Positions 1-7,858 of a stretch of DNA of 64,000 nucleotides are shown here, in pieces. Under the pieces are notes generated by a model. That model did not search any database and was not told the DNA's origin. It worked only from the letters and a program-made list of their open reading frames with translations. The stretch's first letter is position 1, and every line of letters starts with the position of its first letter. Made by a program: the position numbers and the translations under genes. This DNA comes from Sebaldella termitidis ATCC 33386 (GTDB taxonomy: Bacteria; Fusobacteriota; Fusobacteriia; Fusobacteriales; Leptotrichiaceae): contig NC_013517.1 in NCBI RefSeq assembly GCF_000024405.1, forward strand, positions 1,798,001 through 1,862,000. The letters are read 5' to 3'.

Positions 1-1
1 T

Positions 2-181
2 TACTATGATTCAAAACTTGATCTGATGAAGATGCTGAGAACAGAAACAAGTGATAAAAAACTTATGGAAGAAATAAAAAATGAAATATATTTTAAAAAT
101 AAACAGCATAATTTTACTGGAAGCCCGGAAGATAAAGAGAAGGAAAAAGAAAAAAATACTATGAGTGTAATAGGAGGTTAG
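2..181 (+). CDS. C-terminal end of an unidentified gene
   Basis: An open frame enters from the left edge and ends at the TAG at 179-181, 4 bases before the hydantoinase start, so the two are probably co-transcribed. The visible 59 residues are charged and low in complexity, with a Lys/Glu-rich stretch (EDKEKEKEKN) just before the end. Nothing in this tail identifies the family. Its position upstream of a hydantoinase would suit another purine-catabolism or hydroxylase gene, but that is inference only. Confidence 0.75.
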   Translation, partial: YYDSKLDLMKMLRTETSDKKLMEEIKNEIYFKNKQHNFTGSPEDKEKEKEKNTMSVIGG

Positions 182-185
182 GGTA

Positions 186-1580
186 ATGCTAATAAAAAAC
201 GGGTTGATTGCAACAGCAGGAGATTTATATCAGGGGGATATTTATATTGAGGACGGAATTATCAAAGAGATAGGAAAAGATCTGAATATAGAGGATTCTG
301 AAATTATAGATGCGGACGGGAAATATGTTATCCCCGGAGGAATTGACGTACATACACACTTTCATCTTGATGTGGGAATAGCTGTTTCCAGCGATGACTT
401 CAGAACAGGAACAATTGCGGCAGCGTGCGGAGGAACTACATCTATTGTAGATCATATAGGACAGGGACCGAGAGGAACTACACTTCATGATCCGATTAAT
501 CATTATCATAAACTGGCTGACGGAAAAGCAGTAATAGATTACGGCTTTCACGGGGTAATTCCATATGAAGTGGATGATGACAGGCTGAAAGAAATGGATC
601 AGCTTTTGGAAGACGGTATAGAAAGCTTTAAGATATATATGACTTATGGTCAGATGGTACATGATGAGGATTCCATAAAGGTCTTGAAGAAGGCTAAGGA
701 AAAAGGCGGGATTATTGCAGTTCATCCCGAAAATAACGATACTGTAAATTATTTGAAAAAATATTACAGTGAAAACGGAATGACTGCACCGATATATCAT
801 GCCAAAAGCAGACCGGAAGAATGTGAAGGAGAGGCAATAAACAGAATTCTGAATATAGCTCACCTTGTGGGTGATGCCCCTATCTATATTGTCCATCTTT
901 CAGCTAAGCTTGGTCTTGATTATATAAAAATGGCAAGAGACAGGGGACAGGAAAATATATATGCCGAAACATGCCCGCAGTATCTTGTTCTGGATGAAGA
1001 AAAATATAATCTTCCGGGAACTGAAGGGCTAAAATATGTAATCAGTCCGCCGCTAAGAAATAAAGCAAATCAGGAACCGCTGTGGAGAGCTGTAAGAGAA
1101 GGAGATATACAGGTAATAGCCACAGATCACTGCCCGTTTCTTTTTGAAAAAGAAAAGGAAGCAATGGGAAAGGATGATTTTACAAAGTGTCCTAACGGGG
1201 CTCCGGGTGTGGAAACAAGAATGCCTGTGATTTTTTCTGAGGGAGTAATGAAGGGCAGAATATCTATAAATAAATTTGTAGAGGTAACAAGTACCAATCC
1301 TGCGAAAATATACGGGATGTATCCCCAAAAAGGGACAATTGCCGTGGGAAGTGATGCAGATATAGTAATTATTGATAAGGATAAGGAAGTTACCATAACG
1401 AAATCAATGCTTCATGAAAATGTAGATTACACTCCTTATGAAGGAATGAAAGTAAAAGGCTATCCTGTAATGACCATAGTCAGAGGAAAGGTAATAGTTA
1501 AGGATAATGAATTCATAGGTGAAGAAGGATACGGAAAATTTATCAAAAGATATAAAAACGATGAATTAGTAAGATTTTAG
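186..1580 (+). CDS. hyuA: Hydantoinase / dihydropyrimidinase (HyuA-like)
   Basis: Cytoplasmic cyclic-amidohydrolase of 464 residues, the normal length for D-hydantoinase/dihydropyrimidinase. It hydrolyses a cyclic ureide or imide ring. All metal-site residues are visible: H56 and H58 in GGIDVHTHFH, the lysine expected to be carboxylated (K149 in SFKIYMTYG), H180 (IAVHPEN), H237 (IVHLSAKLG) and D314 (IATDHCPF), giving a binuclear centre. AGGAGG lies upstream of the ATG at 186. In gut bacteria that degrade urate anaerobically, a HyuA-type enzyme sits in the same cluster as selenium-dependent hydroxylase genes, and the genes that follow here are of that kind. Hydantoin, dihydropyrimidine or a urate-derived ureide are all possible substrates. 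Allantoinase is less likely from the motif context. Confidence 0.92.
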   Translation: MLIKNGLIATAGDLYQGDIYIEDGIIKEIGKDLNIEDSEIIDADGKYVIPGGIDVHTHFHLDVGIAVSSDDFRTGTIAAACGGTTSIVDHIGQGPRGTTLHDPINHYHKLADGKAVIDYGFHGVIPYEVDDDRLKEMDQLLEDGIESFKIYMTYGQMVHDEDSIKVLKKAKEKGGIIAVHPENNDTVNYLKKYYSENGMTAPIYHAKSRPEECEGEAINRILNIAHLVGDAPIYIVHLSAKLGLDYIKMARDRGQENIYAETCPQYLVLDEEKYNLPGTEGLKYVISPPLRNKANQEPLWRAVREGDIQVIATDHCPFLFEKEKEAMGKDDFTKCPNGAPGVETRMPVIFSEGVMKGRISINKFVEVTSTNPAKIYGMYPQKGTIAVGSDADIVIIDKDKEVTITKSMLHENVDYTPYEGMKVKGYPVMTIVRGKVIVKDNEFIGEEGYGKFIKRYKNDELVRF

Positions 1581-1586
1581 ATATAG

Positions 1587-1713
1587 TAAACCTCTTTGAA
1601 AATAGGTTTGGCAGAGTTGCTCTGCGATTATCGTTGGGTAAAAAAATAATAACGATACATTATGAAAGATACCAAAACAGAATGCTTTGATAGGGGGTAT
1701 AACGATAGAACCT
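1587..1713 (+). promoter_or_regulatory. Structured leader with competing hairpins before yqeC
   Basis: The gap between hyuA and yqeC holds three consecutive perfect stems: AAACCT/AGGTTT (1588-1593 with 1604-1609), GCAGAG/CTCTGC with a TTG loop (1611-1625), and TATCGTT/AACGATA (1629-1635 with 1651-1657). A second AACGATA at 1701-1707 and a second AACCT at 1709-1713 lie directly after the AGGGGG Shine-Dalgarno at 1692-1697, so both can pair alternatively with the upstream arms. This is the geometry of a cis-acting RNA switch over the yqeC ribosome site. It does not match the purine or E. coli Moco riboswitch sequences I can recall. Seen: the stems. Inferred: regulation. Confidence 0.5.
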
Positions 1714-1719
1714 TTGAAA

Positions 1720-2451
1720 ATGAAATATTTATATAAAGCTCTCGGACTGAAGAAAAATGATACTGTAGTGGTAACGGGAGCCGGAGGAAAGACTTCTTTT
1801 TGTCTGGAATTATGTGAAGAATTAAAAAGTAATAACAGGATAATTTTTACTACTACTACAAAGATATTTTTCCCAGAAGTCAGAAAAAATTATAAAATAT
1901 ATGTGGGTAATGACTTTTTACATAAGACTCTAACAGAAAACGGGGCATATATAACAGGGAAAGAAGAAAATGGACAGGGGAAGCTCCTTCCTTTCAGTCT
2001 TGATGAGATAGACAGCTTTAAGGAAAGAGCAGATTATCTGGTAATAGAGGGGGACGGTTCCAGAATGAGACCGCTTAAGGGCTGGAAAGAAACGGAACCT
2101 GTCTTTGTGGATAGAACAGACAGAACTGTAGGTGTAATAACCATAAAAAGTCTGGGATTAAAGGTAAATGATGAAAACATACACAGAATAGAGTTATTCC
2201 GGAAAATTTCCGGTGCAGAGGAGGGCGAAGAGGTAACAAAACAGCATTTATTCAATGTCATAATTGCAGAAAACGGTTTATTTAAAGGAGCTAAGGGGGA
2301 AAAAATCCTTCTTATAAATCAGGCCGACAGTGAAAAAGAATTTCAAGACGCACTGGATCTTGCCGGACTTTTGGTAAGAGAAAATCTGCTTCCTGATAAA
2401 ATAATAATATCTTCACTTAAAGAAAAAAAATATTATCTGTTAATTTTATAG
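1720..2451 (+). CDS. yqeC: YqeC family selenium-dependent hydroxylase accessory protein
   Basis: About 243 residues from the ATG at 1720. It has a P-loop-like VVTGAGGKTSF near the N-terminus, TTTKIFFPE, and the conserved VIEGDGSRMRPLKGW segment, which together mark the YqeC family. YqeC genes co-occur with selenium-dependent molybdenum hydroxylases (xanthine dehydrogenase, XdhD). The protein is thought to act in cofactor maturation, but its reaction is not established. The start is uncertain: the open frame runs back to TTG at 1687, and TTG 1714 and ATG 1720 lie 16-22 bases past the AGGGGG site. The best-spaced codon is an ATA at 1705. mocA follows 15 bases after the stop. Confidence 0.88.
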   Translation: MKYLYKALGLKKNDTVVVTGAGGKTSFCLELCEELKSNNRIIFTTTTKIFFPEVRKNYKIYVGNDFLHKTLTENGAYITGKEENGQGKLLPFSLDEIDSFKERADYLVIEGDGSRMRPLKGWKETEPVFVDRTDRTVGVITIKSLGLKVNDENIHRIELFRKISGAEEGEEVTKQHLFNVIIAENGLFKGAKGEKILLINQADSEKEFQDALDLAGLLVRENLLPDKIIISSLKEKKYYLLIL

Positions 2452-2466
2452 GAACAGGAGGCGGCT

Positions 2467-3054
2467 ATGAAAACAGGTGCAGTAATAATGGCTTCGGGTT
2501 TTTCCAGAAGAATGGGGGAAAACAAACTATTACTTAAATATAAAGGAAAAACATTTATTGAAAATACAGCGGATAAAGCTTTGGAATACGGTTTTGATAA
2601 AATAATACTTGTAACATCGCATAAAGAGGTAGAGCAGATTCTTGGGGACTTTGTAAAAAGCAGCAATAATTTTATGATAGTAACAAATAAAAATCCTGCC
2701 TTTGGATTAAGTGAGAGTATAAAGAACGGACTAAAGGAGCTTAGAGAATGCGATGTCTGTATGTTTTTTACAGGAGACCAGCCAGGGCTGACTCTGGGAA
2801 CGATAAAGAGAATTCTCGGTAGAGCAGGAAAAGATAAAATAATAATTCCAAAATATAGAGGAAAAAATGGAATGCCCACAGCTTTCGGCTCTGATTTTTT
2901 TGATGAGCTTATGAAACTTGAGGGAGATTCAGGCGGTAAACAAATAATGAATTCTCATAAGGAAAGTATAGAATATGTGGAAATAAACGATCCTTTGGAA
3001 GGATTTGACATAGATACCAGAGAGGATTATGAATATTTTATTTCAAAAATTTGA
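2467..3054 (+). CDS. mocA: Molybdenum cofactor cytidylyltransferase MocA
   Basis: Nucleotidyltransferase of 195 residues that transfers CMP from CTP to molybdopterin-Mo, making the MCD cofactor used by xanthine-dehydrogenase-type hydroxylases. Visible motifs are the N-terminal AVIMASGFSRRMGENKLLL nucleotide loop, FTGDQPGL around the metal-binding aspartate, and GMPTAFG. Length and motifs match MocA/YgfJ. The start ATG at 2467 follows GGAGGCGGCT. MocA beside yqeC and upstream of xdhC and yqeB indicates an MCD-type, probably selenium-containing, hydroxylase rather than a nitrate-reductase-type enzyme. Confidence 0.92.
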   Translation: MKTGAVIMASGFSRRMGENKLLLKYKGKTFIENTADKALEYGFDKIILVTSHKEVEQILGDFVKSSNNFMIVTNKNPAFGLSESIKNGLKELRECDVCMFFTGDQPGLTLGTIKRILGRAGKDKIIIPKYRGKNGMPTAFGSDFFDELMKLEGDSGGKQIMNSHKESIEYVEINDPLEGFDIDTREDYEYFISKI

Positions 3055-3070
3055 TTCTAAGGAGAAATTT

Positions 3071-3562
3071 ATGTATACAGTGGGAATAATAACAAGCAGT
3101 GATAAAGGATATAAGGGAGAGCGGGAAGATGAGAGCGGCAAGCTTATAAAAGAAATAGTAGAAAGATATAATATGAAAGTAGAGCGTTATGTAGTGCTTC
3201 CCGATGAAAAGGAAGAGCTTATGAATGAAATGATAAATATGGCGGATAATCTGAATCTGAACCTTGTACTGACTACAGGAGGAACCGGCTTCAGCAAAAG
3301 AGACGTAACTCCTGAAGCTACAAAAGCAGTAATAGAAAGAGAAGCTTCCGGTGTAGCTGAAGCAGCACGTTATTACAGCCTTTCAATTACTAAAAGAGCC
3401 ATGCTTTCAAGGGCAGTGTGCGGTATAAGAGGAGAAACCGTAATATTTAATCTGCCGGGAAGCAAAAAAGCAGTAAGAGAAGAGCTGGAATATATAATAG
3501 ACAGTCTGATTCACGGAATAGACATCCTTTTAGGAAGTGCATCGGAGTGCGGGGAAAAGTAA
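3071..3562 (+). CDS. Molybdopterin adenylyltransferase, MogA/MoaB family
   Basis: Protein of 163 residues with a single MoCF domain that binds molybdopterin and adenylylates it before metal insertion. Visible are the N-terminal VGIITSSDKGYKGEREDESG and LTTGGTGFSKRDVTPEAT (residues 67 onward), the pterin/nucleotide-binding signature. The ATG at 3071 follows AAGGAGA and begins exactly where the family begins. A longer in-frame start at 3029 would lie inside mocA. The stop at 3562 is 25 bases before the next gene. Whether it is functionally MogA or MoaB cannot be decided from the sequence. Confidence 0.9.
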   Translation: MYTVGIITSSDKGYKGEREDESGKLIKEIVERYNMKVERYVVLPDEKEELMNEMINMADNLNLNLVLTTGGTGFSKRDVTPEATKAVIEREASGVAEAARYYSLSITKRAMLSRAVCGIRGETVIFNLPGSKKAVREELEYIIDSLIHGIDILLGSASECGEK

Positions 3563-3587
3563 ACTTAAAAACCAGAAAGGAATGCAT

Positions 3588-4562
3588 ATGAAGAAAATAA
3601 ATGTCAAGGAAGCTGTAGGAATGACTCTCTGCCATGATATAACAGAAATAATTCCGGGAGGATTTAAAGGTGCAAAATTTTTGAAGGGTCACATAATAAG
3701 GGAAGATGATGTAGAAGTACTTCTTTCGCTGGGAAAAGAAAATATTTATATCTGGGAGGAAGATGAAAATTTTGTTCATGAAAATGATGCAGCAGAATTT
3801 ATAAGAAAGCAGGTAATGGGAAACGGTATGTCTGCTTCGGAAGTAAGGGAAGGGAAAATAAATTTTGTAGCCGAGTATGACGGACTTTATAAAATAAATA
3901 CAGAGCTTTTGAATAAGATAAACAGTATAGGCGAAATAATAATTGCTTCAAAATTTAATAATATTCCTGTAAAAAAAGGAGAAACAGTAGCAGCAACAAG
4001 GATAATTCCGCTGCGTATAGAAAAAAAACAGCTTGAAGAGCTTGAGGAAATAATGAAAGATAATGTACTTATGGAAATTAAAAGAATAAATCAGGACTTA
4101 AAAATAGGAATAATAACAACGGGAAATGAAATATTTTATGGAAGAATAAAGGATAAAGCAAGGGAAGCACTCGGGGAAAAGCTCGGGAAATACGGGGTTA
4201 CAAATATAGTTCAGGTTTTTATGCCTGATAAAAAAGAAAAAATCACTGCTAAAATAAAAGAACTTACTGATGATACGGATATTATACTTTGTACCGGAGG
4301 TATGTCAATCGATCCTGATGATGTGACTCCTGATGCAATAAAAGAATCCGGCTGTGAAATGGTTACATATGGTACCCCTGTACTGCCGGGAGCTATGTTT
4401 CTTTTAGGATATGTAAAGGAAAAAGTAATTATGGGGCTTCCAGGGGGAGTTGTTTTTTCAAAAAATTCTGTTTTTGATCTGCTGCTTCCAAGGATACTTG
4501 CCGGAGATATTATTACTAAAAAGGATATTATAGAAATGGGACACGGCGGTTTGTTAAGCTGA
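3588..4562 (+). CDS. MoeA-like molybdopterin-binding protein
   Basis: 324 residues from the ATG at 3588, chosen because AGAAAGGA sits 7 bases upstream; the frame itself extends back into the previous gene. Residues 170-310 form a MoCF-type domain with IGIITTGNEIFYG and CTGGMSIDPDDVTPDA, and LPGGVVF near the end. The N-terminal half (EAVGMTLCHDITEI...KGHIIREDD) resembles the shortened SAF-like part of MoeA paralogues found beside selenium-hydroxylase genes. A role in molybdate insertion or cofactor hand-over to the hydroxylase is likely. It is shorter than canonical MoeA (about 400 residues), so equivalence to MoeA is not certain. Confidence 0.85.
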   Translation: MKKINVKEAVGMTLCHDITEIIPGGFKGAKFLKGHIIREDDVEVLLSLGKENIYIWEEDENFVHENDAAEFIRKQVMGNGMSASEVREGKINFVAEYDGLYKINTELLNKINSIGEIIIASKFNNIPVKKGETVAATRIIPLRIEKKQLEELEEIMKDNVLMEIKRINQDLKIGIITTGNEIFYGRIKDKAREALGEKLGKYGVTNIVQVFMPDKKEKITAKIKELTDDTDIILCTGGMSIDPDDVTPDAIKESGCEMVTYGTPVLPGAMFLLGYVKEKVIMGLPGGVVFSKNSVFDLLLPRILAGDIITKKDIIEMGHGGLLS

Positions 4563-4574
4563 ACAGGAGAAGAT

Positions 4575-5732
4575 ATGGATTTTGACGATATAGAAAAGGA
4601 TATTATAAAATGGAGACGGATATTGCATGAAAATCCGGAGCTGTCATTCAAAGAATATGAAACAACAGAATTTATAAAGGAAAAGCTTCTTTCATTCGGG
4701 AATATTGAGATAATTCAGCCGGCAGAAACAGGGGTAATAGGCAGATTAAAGGGAGAAAATCCAGGGAGGACAATTGCATTCAGAGCTGATATAGATGCGC
4801 TTCCCTTGGAAGAAAAAACCTTCTGTGATTTCAGATCAAAGAATAACGGGGTTATGCATGCATGCGGGCATGATATGCATACTGCGATTTTATTAGGATT
4901 TGCACGTTTACTTTCAGAAAATAAACACAGGCTGAAAGGAGAAGTTTTATTTATTTTTCAGCGCGGTGAGGAGATGGCTCCCGGCGGTGCCGCAGAATTA
5001 AAAAGATCCGGAGCTTTAGATGAAGCAGAGATGATTTTTTCACTTCATGTAATGCCTGGTGAAAAAACAGGCAGAATAGGTGTGAAAAGAGGAACTGCCA
5101 CTGCGAATAAAAATACTTTTGATATATATGTAAAAGGTAAGGGCGGACACAGCTCCATGCCGCAGCAGGTAAAAGACCCGATTCTTATCGGGGCTGAAAT
5201 AGTGACTAATCTCCAGTCTGTAGTGGCAAGAAATGTTGATCCGTTTAATACTGCCGTGATTTCTACCGCGAGTTTTAAATCCGGCGAAGAATACGGAGTA
5301 ATTCCTGATACTGCCCATATAACAGGCGCTGTAAGAACCTTTGATGAAAAAACAAGGGAAATAGTGATAAGCAGAATGAAACTTATAGTAGAAAATATAT
5401 TGAAAGCATATGAAGCTGAGGGTGAAATAAAATTTTTTGAAAATGATTATAAAGCAGTATACAATGATGAGGAATTATGCGATATTGCTGAAAAAGTAAT
5501 AACAGAAAAGCTGGGGAAGGATGCTTTGGCAATAAAAGAAAGACCGGAGAGCTTCAGTGAGGATTTTTCAGAATATATAAATCCGGCTAAAGCTTGTATG
5601 GTATGGCTTGGAGCGGATAAAGACGGAAAAGAGAATCCAAAACTGCACAATCCTTATTTTTCCCCAAATGAAAAAGCAATGATAATCGGGGTAAAATATT
5701 TTTTTGGTATAGCCAAAGAACTATTAATGTAA
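4575..5732 (+). CDS. M20-family amidohydrolase (HippO/N-acyl-amino-acid type)
   Basis: Metallo-amidohydrolase of 385 residues. Metal and catalytic motifs are present: RADIDALPLEE, MHACGHDMHTA (C97, H99, H101), the catalytic glutamate pair in QRGEEMAPGG (E132/E133), SLHVMPG (H158), and a lid domain with GGHSSMPQQ. These place it in the M20D N-acyl-amino-acid/hippurate hydrolase group. It lies between two molybdenum-cofactor genes, 12 bases after the MoeA-like gene. Anaerobic urate clusters include an M20 enzyme (YgeY), so it may cleave an N-acyl or carbamoyl intermediate of purine breakdown, but the substrate cannot be read from sequence. Confidence 0.88.
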   Translation: MDFDDIEKDIIKWRRILHENPELSFKEYETTEFIKEKLLSFGNIEIIQPAETGVIGRLKGENPGRTIAFRADIDALPLEEKTFCDFRSKNNGVMHACGHDMHTAILLGFARLLSENKHRLKGEVLFIFQRGEEMAPGGAAELKRSGALDEAEMIFSLHVMPGEKTGRIGVKRGTATANKNTFDIYVKGKGGHSSMPQQVKDPILIGAEIVTNLQSVVARNVDPFNTAVISTASFKSGEEYGVIPDTAHITGAVRTFDEKTREIVISRMKLIVENILKAYEAEGEIKFFENDYKAVYNDEELCDIAEKVITEKLGKDALAIKERPESFSEDFSEYINPAKACMVWLGADKDGKENPKLHNPYFSPNEKAMIIGVKYFFGIAKELLM

Positions 5733-5778
5733 AATATTGGAAAAATGACTGTGATACAGTAGAATTCAGGAGGAAGAT

Positions 5779-6210
5779 ATGGGAAGAATAGTAGCGATAT
5801 GCATGAGTACAAAAAAAGGAATTCAGAAAAAAGAGATAGAAGAGACAAATTTAATAGAAAAATTCGGGCTTGAAGGAGATGCCCACGGCGGTGACTGGCA
5901 CAGACAGGTTAGTCTTTTGAGCTATGAAAGTATAGAAAATTTTAAAGATAAAGGTGCAGAAGTAGACTTTGGAAGTTTTGGAGAGAATCTTATAGTACAG
6001 GGGATTGATTTTTCGTCACTTTCTATAGGAAAAAGGGTAGCGGGGGAAAACTTTGAGCTGGAGGTAACCCAGATCGGAAAAGAGTGCCATACAAGATGCA
6101 GCATTTATACAAAAATGGGTGACTGTATAATGCCGAGAGAAGGTGTTTTTGCCGTAGTAATAAAAGGCGGTCACATAAAAAAGAATGATAAAATAGAAAT
6201 AAAAGAATAG
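5779..6210 (+). CDS. MOSC domain protein
   Basis: A stand-alone MOSC domain of 143 residues. It contains GLEGDAHGGDWHRQVSLLS, GSFGENLIVQGID and the cysteine-containing GKECHTRCSIY (C103, C107), followed by PREGVFAVV. MOSC domains bind pterin-Mo and can carry sulfur or selenium on the conserved cysteine, as in Moco sulfurase C-terminal domains and YiiM/mARC proteins. In this cluster a role in delivering sulfur/selenium or sorting cofactor is plausible but unproven. AGGAGG precedes the ATG. Confidence 0.88.
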   Translation: MGRIVAICMSTKKGIQKKEIEETNLIEKFGLEGDAHGGDWHRQVSLLSYESIENFKDKGAEVDFGSFGENLIVQGIDFSSLSIGKRVAGENFELEVTQIGKECHTRCSIYTKMGDCIMPREGVFAVVIKGGHIKKNDKIEIKE

Positions 6211-6269
6211 TATCAATGTTTCGGAACAGAAAATCAAAATTATTTTAAATTATACGGAAAGGAAAAAGT

Positions 6270-6755
6270 ATGAGCAATGAATTAAGCCATTTTGATAAAG
6301 ACGGAAAAGCAGTAATGGTAGATATAAGCGGAAAAAATGAAACTGAAAGAACAGCTGTGGCAACGGGAGAAATAAGAATGAATCCTGATACACTGAGAAC
6401 TATTAAGGAGGGAAATATAAAAAAAGGGGATGTTCTCGGAGTAGCAAGAGTAGCAGCAATTATGGCTTCCAAAAATACCTATAATGCAATACCAATGTGT
6501 CATAATATACTTTTGTCCAGTGCAAAAATAGAATTTGAAACAGATGATAAAAACAGTCTTATAAAAATAAAGTCTACGGTAAAGACTACAGGAAAAACAG
6601 GAGTGGAAATGGAGGCTCTGATGATGGTCTCAGTAGCCGGTCTTACAATTTATGATATGTGTAAGGCCATAGATAAAGGAATGATCATCGGAGAAATAAA
6701 GCTTGAAGAAAAACTCGGCGGTAAAAGCGGAGTCTGGAAAAGAGAAGAAAAATAA
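6270..6755 (+). CDS. moaC: Cyclic pyranopterin monophosphate synthase MoaC
   Basis: 161 residues, standard length. With MoaA, MoaC converts GTP-derived 3',8-cyclo-H2GTP to cyclic pyranopterin monophosphate, the first committed step of molybdopterin synthesis. Visible are the N-terminal [29 protein letters not shown]-type [34 protein letters not shown], and the C-terminal LGGKSG. The start has GGAAAGG upstream. moaA, moaD and moaE are not in this window, so the pathway is completed elsewhere. Confidence 0.95.
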   Translation: MSNELSHFDKDGKAVMVDISGKNETERTAVATGEIRMNPDTLRTIKEGNIKKGDVLGVARVAAIMASKNTYNAIPMCHNILLSSAKIEFETDDKNSLIKIKSTVKTTGKTGVEMEALMMVSVAGLTIYDMCKAIDKGMIIGEIKLEEKLGGKSGVWKREEK

Positions 6756-6808
6756 CAAAATTAATTATTTAAATTTTAGTTTGCCAAATTAACGGAAAGG
6801 AGATCTTT

Positions 6809-7048
6809 ATGTCTGAATATCAGTTTTTATTTCATAATACAAGAGGGGCGGTAAGATTTGAGGATACTCTGAAAACTAAAAATATATCCTATAAAATTAT
6901 GCCTCCGCCCGTACAGCTGGAAAACTGCTGCGGGATAAGCATCAGGCTGGAATATGATGTAGTAGAGGAATTGCTATGTCCTGATGTAAGAGAGGTGTAT
7001 TTATTTAAAGACGGAAAGTATGAACTATACTGTGAAAATAAGCAGTAA
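6809..7048 (+). CDS. DUF3343 putative Se/S-carrier-like protein
   Basis: Small acidic protein of 79 residues that fits the DUF3343 family, a TusA/YedF-like fold. It has MPPPVQLENCCGISIRLEY with an adjacent cysteine pair (C40, C41) and a third cysteine at C55 (ELLCPDV). Family members are found beside selenium-utilising genes and are thought to carry selenium or sulfur on a cysteine; this has not been shown here. It sits between moaC and the activator ATPase with a good AAAGGAG site. The vicinal cysteines and the neighbours make a chalcogen-transfer role for the hydroxylase the best guess. Confidence 0.82.
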   Translation: MSEYQFLFHNTRGAVRFEDTLKTKNISYKIMPPPVQLENCCGISIRLEYDVVEELLCPDVREVYLFKDGKYELYCENKQ

Positions 7049-7074
7049 TTAATGCTGGGAAAACAGGAGGAAAA

Positions 7075-7827
7075 ATGTATTATATAGGTATAGATATTGG
7101 TTCAACAGCAGCTAAAACAGCAGTTTTTTATAATGGAGAATTTATACATTTTTTTTCACAGCCTACCGGCTGGAGCAGTCTGGAAACAGCAGAATCAATT
7201 CTTGAAAAACTCGGAGAGAAGGGAATCAGCAGAGAAAACAGTTTTTTTACGGCAACAGGATATGGAAGAGTTTCTGTACCTTATGCTGATAAAACCGTAA
7301 CAGAGATAAGCTGTCACGGGAAAGGCGCGGATTATCTGCTGAAAAAAGACTGTACGGTTATTGATATAGGTGGACAGGATACAAAGGCTGTAAAGATAAG
7401 AAACGGTATTTTGGAAAATTTTTCAATGAATGATAAATGTTCGGCAGGAACGGGGAAATTTTTGGAAATAATGTCAAATGCAATGGGAATAAGCCTGAAT
7501 GAATTGACCGACCTGGCAGTAAACGGGAGCGGAATCAAAATAAGCTCTATGTGTACAGTGTTTGCGGAATCGGAAATAATAAGCCTTATAGGAAAAGGAA
7601 CAAAACGGGAGGATATTGCTTTTGGGATTATTAATTCTGTTATTGAGAAAGTAGTGCAGCTTTGTGTGAAACAGGAAAACAGTCTGTACTTTCTCACCGG
7701 CGGATTAAGCAGCAACAAATATATATTAAAAAAACTGGAGTCAGCTCTCGGACAAAAGGTAGAAACACATAAAAATGCCAAATATGCAGGAGCAATAGGA
7801 GCTGCACTTATAGGAAGAGGTACCTGA
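7075..7827 (+). CDS. ATPase activator of double-cubane/2-hydroxyacyl-CoA dehydratase family (YjiL-like)
   Basis: 250 residues with the ASKHA ATPase fold of the BadF/BcrA/HgdC family. Visible are phosphate loop [16 protein letters not shown], a second [11 protein letters not shown], and the adenosine segment near LTGGLSSN. Two cysteines, C122 in [11 protein letters not shown] and C160 in [10 protein letters not shown], are at the positions that hold one [4Fe-4S] cluster across the homodimer. Such proteins use ATP hydrolysis to push a low-potential electron into a partner enzyme. The partner is the next gene, 31 bases downstream. Size and pairing match E. coli YjiL/YjiM. Confidence 0.9.
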   Translation: MYYIGIDIGSTAAKTAVFYNGEFIHFFSQPTGWSSLETAESILEKLGEKGISRENSFFTATGYGRVSVPYADKTVTEISCHGKGADYLLKKDCTVIDIGGQDTKAVKIRNGILENFSMNDKCSAGTGKFLEIMSNAMGISLNELTDLAVNGSGIKISSMCTVFAESEIISLIGKGTKREDIAFGIINSVIEKVVQLCVKQENSLYFLTGGLSSNKYILKKLESALGQKVETHKNAKYAGAIGAALIGRGT

Positions 7828-7858
7828 GGAAAATCTTGAAATTGGGAGAGTGAGAATT

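Noticed and set aside
225-896. Long - strand open frame opposite the hydantoinase
   Set aside because: It is the antisense shadow of an intact, motif-complete gene, has no ribosome site and its translation is low-complexity Ile/Tyr/Phe/Ser-rich.
1587-1713. Purine or Moco riboswitch identity for the yqeC leader
   Set aside because: The conserved loop sequences of those classes as I know them are not visible. Kept only as an unassigned structured leader.
3029-3070. Earlier start for the MogA/MoaB gene
   Set aside because: It would lie inside mocA. ATG 3071 has AAGGAGA and begins where the family begins.
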